Shown one piece after another: positions 5,994 to 11,219 of a DNA stretch of 11,219 nt. Made by a program: the position numbers and the translations under genes. Position 1 is the first letter of the stretch, and each line of letters starts with the position of its first letter. The notes below the pieces were generated by a model. It was not told the DNA's origin, ran no database searches, and saw nothing but the letters and a program-made list of their open reading frames with translations. This stretch comes from Gemmataceae bacterium. GTDB taxonomy: Bacteria > Planctomycetota > Planctomycetia > Gemmatales > Gemmataceae. Where the stretch lies: the NCBI GenBank assembly GCA_017853285.1, contig JAFMJU010000075.1:1-11219 (forward strand). The letters run 5' to 3'.

Positions 5994-7813
5994 GTGTGCT
6001 GTTGGGTGTGCAGGGATTGACGAAGGCTTTCGGCCAACGCCCCCTTTTCAAGGATCTGTCTTTTGATCTGGCCGTGGGCGAACGCATCGGCTTGATCGGA
6101 CCCAACGGCGCCGGCAAATCCACCCTCCTGAAACTGCTGGCCGGCCGGGAACCTGTTGATTCCGGAATTCGCACCGCCCGGAAAGGGGCCCGGATCGGCT
6201 ATCTGGCCCAGGATGACCGTTTTGAGCCCGGCAAAACCCTGCGCGAGGTGATTGTCGACGCCTTGGCGGGCGAGAATCTGGAGGATTACGAACGGGAGAC
6301 CCGGGCCGCCATCCACCTCACCCGGGTGGGATTCAACGACCACGACCTGGTCGCCGAGAAACTATCGGGTGGCTGGCGCAAGCGCCTGAGCCTGGCCAGG
6401 GAACTGGCTTTCGAGCCCGACCTGCTGCTGCTGGACGAGCCGACCAACCACCTCGACCTTCCCGGCATCCTGTGGCTGGAGCGCCTGCTGCGCTCCTCGA
6501 ATTTCGGCTACCTGGTGGCGACCCACGACCGCGCCTTTTTGCGCGCTGTGGCCGATGAGATTCTTGAAATCAACAAGGTCTACCCGGCGGGCTATTTCCG
6601 GTCGAAGGGTTCCTATGAGGACTTCGCGACCCGCCGGGAGGAATTCCTCACGGGGCAGGCCAGTCAGCAGGAGGCGGTGGCCAACCAGGTGCGCCGGGAG
6701 ACGGAATGGCTGGGCAGGAAGGCGGCCGCCCAAACCCGCAAGGCGGCCTCGCGCGTGGAGGACGCCCACAAGCGCCGGGAAGAATTGGCCGAACTGAAAT
6801 ATCGCAATTCCCAGGCGGGGCCTGCCGGCATCTCCTTCGCCGCCACCGGCAGGCAGACGCGCAAGCTGCTCACAGTGACCGGGCTGGCCAAGCAGATGGG
6901 TGGCCGCGAGCTTTTCAGGGACATCGACCTGATCCTCACCCCGGGCATGAAACTGGGCCTGCTGGGCCCCAACGGCAGCGGCAAGTCGGTGCTGTTGCGC
7001 ACCCTCTCCGGCGAGCACAAGCCCGACGCCGGCACGGTGGTGTCGGCAGAAAATTTGCGCACCGTGATGTTCGAACAGGGCCGCACCGCGCTGGATCCGC
7101 TGCAGAACCTGAAAAAGGCGCTGTGCCCCAACGGCGACACCGTCAAATTCCAGGACAAGTCCTACCATGTGCTGGCCTGGGCCAAGCGATTCCTGTTCAA
7201 GGACGAGCAATTGGACATGGCGGTGGGCGCGCTGTCGGGCGGCGAGCAGGCGCGCCTGCGCATGGCCCAGATGATGGTGCAGCCCGCCGACCTGCTGCTA
7301 CTGGACGAGCCCACCAACGACCTCGACATCCCCGCGCTCGAGGTGCTGGAGGAAACCCTGGCAAGCTTCCCCGGGGCGCTGGTGCTGGTCAGCCATGACC
7401 GGGAACTGATGGACCGCATCTGCACCGAGGTGGTCGGCCTCGATGGCGAGGGGGGCTCGGGCAACTACGGCTCCGTGGACCAGTGGCTGACCGCCTATGA
7501 GCAGGCACTCGAGCAAAAGGAAAAGGCGCAGGCAAAAGCCGCCGCCAAATCCTCCGCGGCCCCGGTCAAGGCCGGGTCCAAGGCCCGAAAGCGGTTGAGC
7601 AACCGGGAACAGGAAGAACTGGATGGCATGGAGGCCAAGCTGCTGGCGGCCGAGGAATTGCTGGCCAAGCTGCACGAGGAGGTGGAACGGTCCGCCAACG
7701 CCGGGCATTTGATCCTGGCTGAAGCCTGCCGATTGATGGATGAGCAGCAGACTGTGGTGGAGAAGCTCTACCAACGCTGGCAGGAGCTTGAAGAGCGGCG
7801 GAACAGCGGATGA
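5990..7813 (+). CDS. uup: ABC-F family ATPase, Uup-like
   Basis: This 607-residue cytosolic protein has two ABC domains and no membrane segments, as in ABC-F factors that act on the ribosome. First domain: Walker A GPNGAGKS (37-44), signature LSGGW (125-129), Walker B LLLLDEP (145-151) and switch H179. Second domain: Walker A GPNGSGKS (326-333), signature LSGGEQ (415-420), Walker B LLLLDEP (435-441) and switch H469. The charged inter-domain linker (about 207-272, with ETEWLGRKAAAQTRKAASR) is the part that reaches the P-site tRNA in this family. A C-terminal Lys/Ala-rich stretch and coiled coil (about 505-605) resembles the C-terminal domain of Uup, which favours Uup over EttA, Ybit or antibiotic-resistance members. 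The start is set by the ATG at 5990; only GGGG (5979-5982) resembles a ribosome site, so coupling from the upstream leader frame is plausible. Confidence 0.93.
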   Translation: MSVLLGVQGLTKAFGQRPLFKDLSFDLAVGERIGLIGPNGAGKSTLLKLLAGREPVDSGIRTARKGARIGYLAQDDRFEPGKTLREVIVDALAGENLEDYERETRAAIHLTRVGFNDHDLVAEKLSGGWRKRLSLARELAFEPDLLLLDEPTNHLDLPGILWLERLLRSSNFGYLVATHDRAFLRAVADEILEINKVYPAGYFRSKGSYEDFATRREEFLTGQASQQEAVANQVRRETEWLGRKAAAQTRKAASRVEDAHKRREELAELKYRNSQAGPAGISFAATGRQTRKLLTVTGLAKQMGGRELFRDIDLILTPGMKLGLLGPNGSGKSVLLRTLSGEHKPDAGTVVSAENLRTVMFEQGRTALDPLQNLKKALCPNGDTVKFQDKSYHVLAWAKRFLFKDEQLDMAVGALSGGEQARLRMAQMMVQPADLLLLDEPTNDLDIPALEVLEETLASFPGALVLVSHDRELMDRICTEVVGLDGEGGSGNYGSVDQWLTAYEQALEQKEKAQAKAAAKSSAAPVKAGSKARKRLSNREQEELDGMEAKLLAAEELLAKLHEEVERSANAGHLILAEACRLMDEQQTVVEKLYQRWQELEERRNSG

Positions 7814-7857
7814 CAGGCCCTTGGCCCTCCGCCCCGACGGCAACGGGTTTTGAACCG

Positions 7858-7901
7858 AACCTGAAATCCACCTGAAGTTTTTGACAGCCCCATAACCTGA
7901 C
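7858..7901 (+). promoter_or_regulatory. Candidate peroxidase promoter with ACCTGA repeats
   Basis: A perfect TTGACA (7881-7886) is followed, after 16 bases, by TACCGT (7903-7908), a weak -10 match. Two copies of ACCTGAA (7859-7865, 7870-7876) lie 11 bases apart just upstream of it. A third copy, AACCTGA (7894-7900), lies within the spacer. One helical turn between repeats next to a -35 box is typical of an activator or response-regulator site. The assignment rests on position and pattern alone. Confidence 0.4.
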
Positions 7902-7915
7902 CTACCGTTGCCACA

Positions 7916-7957
7916 CCAAGGCCCCGTTCCACTGTCACATCGACCCGGTGGCCTTGG
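7916..7957 (+). other. Leader hairpin upstream of the peroxidase gene
   Basis: CCAAGGCC (7916-7923) and GGCCTTGG (7950-7957) form an eight-base-pair perfect stem with a 26-base loop. A smaller stem, GCACC/GGTGC (7964-7978 region), sits just before the ribosome site GGAGGA (7985-7990). Together they could fold the 5' untranslated region. No known riboswitch or RNA family is recognised, and there is no T-tract, so this is not a terminator. Confidence 0.35.
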
Positions 7958-7996
7958 CGGCAAGCACCCGATCGGTGCCACTTCGGAGGATCAGCC

Positions 7997-10057
7997 ATGG
8001 GCCGTTTCAGCCAACTGACCAGCTTTTTGCCCCTGTCATTCCTTGGCTTCAGGTTCTCTTCAGGTTCAAACCGCCCCAAAACCGCGGCCCGCCTGAACTT
8101 GATGGCCCTTGAGGAACGGGCCGTCCCGGCGGTGCTGGGGCCCTTTTACTCGGTGGATGGCTCCGGCAACAACACGGCCAACCCCGCCTGGGGCCAGACA
8201 GGCACCGACTACATCCGCATCGCACCAGCCGCCTATGCCGACGGCGTTTCCACACCCGCCGGGGCCGATCTGCCAAGCGCCCGCGCCATCAGCAATGCGC
8301 TCAGCGACCAGGACGGTCAAAGCACCTCGAGCGACCGCCTGCTCAGCGCCATGGTCTACGCCTGGGGCCAGTTCATCGATCACGACATGGACCTGACCAA
8401 CACCGGCAAGGCGGAGGCGCTTCCCATCCCGGTGCCAAGCGGCGACCCCTCGTTCGACCCGGCCGGGACCGGAACCAAAACCATCCCGATGAACCGGTCG
8501 GAGTTCGATGCCAAGACCGGCACCAGCGCCGCCAACCCCAGGCAACAGGTGAACAGCATCACCGCCTGGCTGGACGGCTCGATGATCTATGGATCCGATA
8601 CCACCACCGCCAACTCCCTGCGCACGCTGAGCGGCGGACAGATGAAGACCAGCGCCGGCAACCTGCTGCCCACCGATGCCTCCGGCAATTTCCTTGCCGG
8701 CGATGTGCGCGTGGGTGAAAATCCCGAATTGACCAGCCTGCACACCGTTTTCCTGCGGGAACACAACCGCTTGGCCGCGCAATTCGCCAAGGCCAACCCA
8801 ACCTGGACCGATGAGCAGATCTACCAGCAGGCGCGCGCCTGGGTGATCGCGGAGGTTCAGGTGATCACCTACAACGAATGGCTGCCTTCGTTGCTTGGCC
8901 CTGCCGGTTTGAAGCCCTACAGCGGTTACAAGCCACAGGTGAACCCGGCCATCGCCAACGAGTTCGCCACCGCCGGATTCCGCTTCGGCCACAGCATTGT
9001 GGGCAGCGACATCCAGTTCCTGGACAACAACGGCAAGGAATTGGCACCGCCGGTGTCCCTCAAAGACGCCTTCTTCAATCCCACCATTGTCAAAACCCTG
9101 GGGGTGGACGGCGTCCTCAAATACCTGGCCAGCGATCCCAGCGAGGAGGTCGATCTCAAAGTGGTGGACGAGCTGCGCGATTTCCTGTTCGGCCAGCCCG
9201 GACAGGGCGGCCTCGACCTGGCGGCGCTGAACATCCAACGCGGCCGCGACCACGGCCTGAACGACTACAACACCACCCGCGCCGCCTACGGCCTGCCCAA
9301 GGTGACGGATTTCAGCCAGATCACCGATGACAAGGCGCTGCAGGCCAAACTGAAGGAGGTCTACGGATCCGTGAATCGGATCGACCTGTGGGTGGGTGTT
9401 TTGGCGGAGAAGCACTTGCCCGGTGCCAGTGTGGGGGCTACGGCTCGCGCCATCATCGCCGACCAGTTCACCCGGCTGCGTGATGGTGATCGTTTCTGGT
9501 ACCAGAACAAGTTCAAAGGTGCCGATCTGAACGAGGTGCAACGCACCTCGCTATCCGCACTAATCGCCCGCAACAGCGGCACCACCAACCTGCAACCCAA
9601 CGCCTTTGTCTTCAAGGCCGAACTCTCGGGAATGGTGTTTGCCGATGGCAATGCCAATGGAAGGCAGGATCGCGGCGAAAACGGGTTGGGCCAGGTGAGG
9701 GTGGAACTGGTCTCCCTGACTGACGGGCAGGTGGTCGCCACCGCCACCACCAATCCCCAGGGCCAGTACCGTTTCGGCGTGCTGGAAGGGTTGCGCCTGG
9801 GGGATTACCAAGTCCGGCTCACCCTGGCCGATGGCAAGGTGGTGCAAGGCCCCAAGGCCTCCTTCACCCGTGGTGACACCCAAATCCAGGTTCAGGTGGC
9901 TGTGCCTCCCAAACCAAAAACGACTGCAACGGCCCAGGCGACACTTCAGTCGAAACCCGCGCCTGTCCCGGGTGTGCAAACCAATGGCAGCCTGGCGTTC
10001 CGTCAAATGGTGGGCGCGATGCTGGCAGGAGAATTGGGTCGACCCACCAAGGCTTGA
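7997..10057 (+). CDS. Animal-type haem peroxidase with C-terminal SdrD_B-like domain
   Basis: This 686-residue protein belongs to the peroxidase-cyclooxygenase (An_peroxidase) family, which oxidises substrates with hydrogen peroxide. The site is intact by comparison with myeloperoxidase: distal GQFIDHD (Q125, D128, H129, calcium ligand D130), calcium loop WLDGSMIYGSD (191-201), catalytic AGDVRVGE (R238, haem-linking E241), LREHNRLA (253-260), proximal FRFGHS (H332) and LNIQRGRDHGL (411-421, N412). The N-terminus lacks a classical signal peptide. It carries LNLMALEERAVPAV (33-46), a motif seen at the start of many secreted planctomycete proteins. After the catalytic part comes an SdrD_B-like beta-sandwich (about 543-635, with GMVFADGNANGRQDRGENGL) and a Pro/Ala/Thr-rich tail without LPxTG. 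GGAGGA (7985-7990) sets the start. It appears monocistronic: own promoter region, strong terminator after it. The substrate (halide, phenolic or other) is unknown. Confidence 0.95.
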   Translation: MGRFSQLTSFLPLSFLGFRFSSGSNRPKTAARLNLMALEERAVPAVLGPFYSVDGSGNNTANPAWGQTGTDYIRIAPAAYADGVSTPAGADLPSARAISNALSDQDGQSTSSDRLLSAMVYAWGQFIDHDMDLTNTGKAEALPIPVPSGDPSFDPAGTGTKTIPMNRSEFDAKTGTSAANPRQQVNSITAWLDGSMIYGSDTTTANSLRTLSGGQMKTSAGNLLPTDASGNFLAGDVRVGENPELTSLHTVFLREHNRLAAQFAKANPTWTDEQIYQQARAWVIAEVQVITYNEWLPSLLGPAGLKPYSGYKPQVNPAIANEFATAGFRFGHSIVGSDIQFLDNNGKELAPPVSLKDAFFNPTIVKTLGVDGVLKYLASDPSEEVDLKVVDELRDFLFGQPGQGGLDLAALNIQRGRDHGLNDYNTTRAAYGLPKVTDFSQITDDKALQAKLKEVYGSVNRIDLWVGVLAEKHLPGASVGATARAIIADQFTRLRDGDRFWYQNKFKGADLNEVQRTSLSALIARNSGTTNLQPNAFVFKAELSGMVFADGNANGRQDRGENGLGQVRVELVSLTDGQVVATATTNPQGQYRFGVLEGLRLGDYQVRLTLADGKVVQGPKASFTRGDTQIQVQVAVPPKPKTTATAQATLQSKPAPVPGVQTNGSLAFRQMVGAMLAGELGRPTKA

Positions 10058-10074
10058 CAGTTTGTGAAAAAACT

Positions 10075-10118
10075 CCGGGGGGCGCCACTCAACCGGGTGG
10101 CGCCCCCCGGCTCTTTTC
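10075..10118 (+). terminator. Intrinsic terminator after the peroxidase gene
   Basis: CCGGGGGGCGCCAC (10075-10088) pairs perfectly with GTGGCGCCCCCCGG (10097-10110) around an eight-base loop. The stem is followed by CTCTTTTC. An A-run (10067-10072) on the other side gives partial two-way character. It lies 18 bases after the peroxidase stop and separates that gene from the DUF1080 gene. Confidence 0.85.
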
Positions 10119-10187
10119 TGTTCGGTTTTCTGAGGATAGGATCAGTCCTTCCTTTGTCCATCGGTTGACTTTTCAAGGAATCTTCAC

Positions 10188-10982
10188 ATGCTCAAGCCTT
10201 TGCCCTTGGCCCTGGCCGCCCTGCTGGGCGTTTCCAATCTGGTTTTCGCACAGGATAAACCCGCGCGTCCCAAGCCCGAGGACACCGAGGCATGGACACC
10301 GGTTCCGCCGGTGGTCCAGCCAGGGCCCTACAAGGAAACTCCCGCCCCCGAGGGGGCGATCATCCTGTTCGATGGCAAGAACCTCGATGAATGGATCAAC
10401 ACCGGCAATCGCAAGCCCGCCGACTGGATCCTCAAGGATGGCGTGCTAGTGGTGAACAAGAAGACAGGCAACATCGAGACCAAGCGCAAGTTCAAGGACT
10501 ACCAGCTCCACCTCGAGTTCCTGTTCCCTGACAACTCTGAATTCAAGGGCCAGGCTCGCAGCAACAGCGGTTTGTTCCTCGCCTCCACAGGCGGCGGGGA
10601 TGCCGGGTATGAATTGCAGATCCTCGACAGCCACCAGAACGAGACCTATGTCAACGGCATGGCCGCGAGCATCTACAAGCAGGCCATCCCGCTGGCCAAC
10701 CCCAGCCGCAAACCAGGCGAGTGGCAGACTTACGATGTCACCTGGACAGCCCCGCGCTTCAAGTCCGATGGTTCCCTGGAAAGCCCCGCCACAGTCACCG
10801 TGCTGTTCAACGGCGTCCTCGTCCAGGACCGCTTCGTTCTGAAGGGGGAAACCGCCTTCATCGGCCAGCCAAAGTACAAACCCTACGACACCGCCGCCAT
10901 CAAGCTGCAGTCGCATGGCGACGCCAGCAAACCGATGAGCTTCAGGAATATTTGGATCAAGGAGATGAAGGGGAAAGAATAA
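10188..10982 (+). CDS. Exported DUF1080 protein (3-keto-disaccharide hydrolase domain)
   Basis: This 264-residue protein has a signal peptide MLKPLPLALAALLGVSNLVFA followed by a Pro-rich stretch (about 24-58). One DUF1080/PF06439 domain (about 62-260) covers the rest. Typical features are ILFDGKNLDEWI (59-70), WILKDGVL (80-87), the beta-rich FKDYQLHLEF (102-111), RSNSGLFL (123-130), YELQILDS (140-147), SIYKQ (162-166), GEWQTYDVTW (177-186) and the closing FRNIWIKE (252-259). Members adopt a concanavalin-like lectin/glucanase fold; some cleave 3-keto-glycosides and others probably only bind sugars, so the activity here is uncertain. AAGGAA (10175-10180) precedes the ATG by seven bases. It is bounded by terminators on both sides, so it is probably its own transcription unit, though I see no confident promoter in 10119-10187. 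Confidence 0.93.
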   Translation: MLKPLPLALAALLGVSNLVFAQDKPARPKPEDTEAWTPVPPVVQPGPYKETPAPEGAIILFDGKNLDEWINTGNRKPADWILKDGVLVVNKKTGNIETKRKFKDYQLHLEFLFPDNSEFKGQARSNSGLFLASTGGGDAGYELQILDSHQNETYVNGMAASIYKQAIPLANPSRKPGEWQTYDVTWTAPRFKSDGSLESPATVTVLFNGVLVQDRFVLKGETAFIGQPKYKPYDTAAIKLQSHGDASKPMSFRNIWIKEMKGKE

Positions 10983-11002
10983 AGGTGGATCTGCCCGTAC
11001 CT

Positions 11003-11044
11003 AAAAAAACAAGAACCCTCCCAAACCGGGAGGGTTTTTCTTTT
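11003..11044. terminator. Bidirectional intrinsic terminator between convergent genes
   Basis: AACCCTCCC (11014-11022) pairs with GGGAGGGTT (11028-11036) around AAACC. A T-tract follows on the right (11035-11039, then 11041-11044), and a run of seven A lies on the left (11003-11009). Either strand therefore shows a stem followed by T residues. It serves the DUF1080 gene from the left and the partial minus-strand gene, whose stop is at 11047-11049, from the right. Confidence 0.88.
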
Positions 11045-11046
11045 CC

Positions 11047-11219
11047 CTACCGTATCGCCTGATCCGGTAACGCCTTGCCGATACCAAGGTCCAGTGGCAT
11101 GCTGTCCGGCAGGCCGAGCTCCTTTTCCAGCCGCCCAAGCTCGGTTTTCAGGTCCTGCAACACCTTTTGATGGTCTTTGCTGGCGATCAGATTCCTGTTT
11201 TCACCCGGGTCGGCGACCA
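11047..11219 (-). CDS. C-terminal end of a probable sulfatase (partial)
   Basis: Reading the minus strand from the right edge gives an uninterrupted frame of 56 codons ending at TAG (11047-11049). It begins VADPGENRNLIASKDHQKV, continues through LKTELGRLEKELGLPDS and ends KALPDQAIR. The 'DPGExxNLI...' turn followed by a helix (xxLxxELxxLxKELG) is the usual end of planctomycete and Bacteroidetes arylsulfatases, where 'D(L)xxDPGExxNLA' closes the C-terminal subdomain. The catalytic part, start and signal peptide lie outside the window. The gene converges on the DUF1080 gene and shares its terminator. The sulfatase assignment rests on this short tail only. Confidence 0.7.
   Translation of the reverse strand, partial: VADPGENRNLIASKDHQKVLQDLKTELGRLEKELGLPDSMPLDLGIGKALPDQAIR

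Noticed and set aside
8066..9541. 491-codon minus-strand open frame opposite the peroxidase
   Set aside because: The peroxidase catalytic residues lie on the plus strand. The antisense translation is low-information and has no start context.
10054..10449. 131-codon plus-strand open frame overlapping the start of the DUF1080 gene
   Set aside because: It crosses the strong terminator at 10075-10118 and overlaps the DUF1080 coding region in another frame. Its product is Pro/Arg/Ser-rich without motifs.
1..11219. A defence system, toxin-antitoxin pair, prophage or mobile element
   Set aside because: No nuclease, helicase, transposase, integrase, target-site duplication or attachment site is visible. 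The ABC-F protein is of the housekeeping Uup type, and the small 61-residue protein has no antitoxin-like partner.

Overview
The window is GC-rich and gene-dense and looks like a chromosomal segment of a planctomycete, most likely from the Gemmataceae or Isosphaeraceae. This is inferred from gene content, not from a marker gene. The supporting signs are formylglycine sulfatases, a DUF1080 (3-keto-disaccharide hydrolase) protein, an SHD1-like plus YHYH plus EF-hand protein, an animal-type haem peroxidase with an SdrD_B-like domain, and an N-terminal LEERAVPA motif typical of secreted planctomycete proteins. I see no tRNA, rRNA, CRISPR array, insertion sequence or phage module.

Left block (1-5618, + strand): four tightly packed genes all encode exported proteins. 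They are a secreted beta-rich protein of unknown function (cut by the left edge), a membrane-anchored YHYH/EF-hand protein whose ATG overlaps the previous stop (ATGA), a sulfatase, and a metallophosphoesterase with a purple-acid-phosphatase-like N-terminal domain. Gaps are -4, 21 and 47 bases, so they read as one operon. All four products carry Gly/Lys/Pro-rich low-complexity spacers or tails. The likely theme is handling of sulfated or phosphorylated organic matter outside the cytoplasm, but no substrate can be read from the sequence.

Middle block (5619-7813): a 61-codon hypothetical gene is followed by an ABC-F ATPase of the Uup type. Between them lies a near-perfect 38-base inverted repeat with a T-tract. 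It sits inside a 20-codon open reading frame whose TGA overlaps the ABC-F ATG. It may be a terminator for the small gene, an attenuator/leader peptide for the ABC-F gene, or an operator. This is the most interesting regulatory structure in the window.

Right block (7814-11219): a 183-base gap carries a perfect TTGACA, ACCTGA repeats and small hairpins upstream of a 686-residue peroxidase with an intact haem site. A strong terminator ends that gene. A secreted DUF1080 protein follows, and a terminator with A- and T-tracts on both sides separates it from a convergent minus-strand gene. Only the last 56 codons of that gene are in the window, and they look like the tail of a second sulfatase.

I found no convincing wholly new multi-gene system. 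The points most worth following up are the leader/hairpin of the ABC-F gene, the co-encoded set of exported proteins with shared low-complexity linkers, and the unusual architectures of the YHYH protein and the peroxidase.
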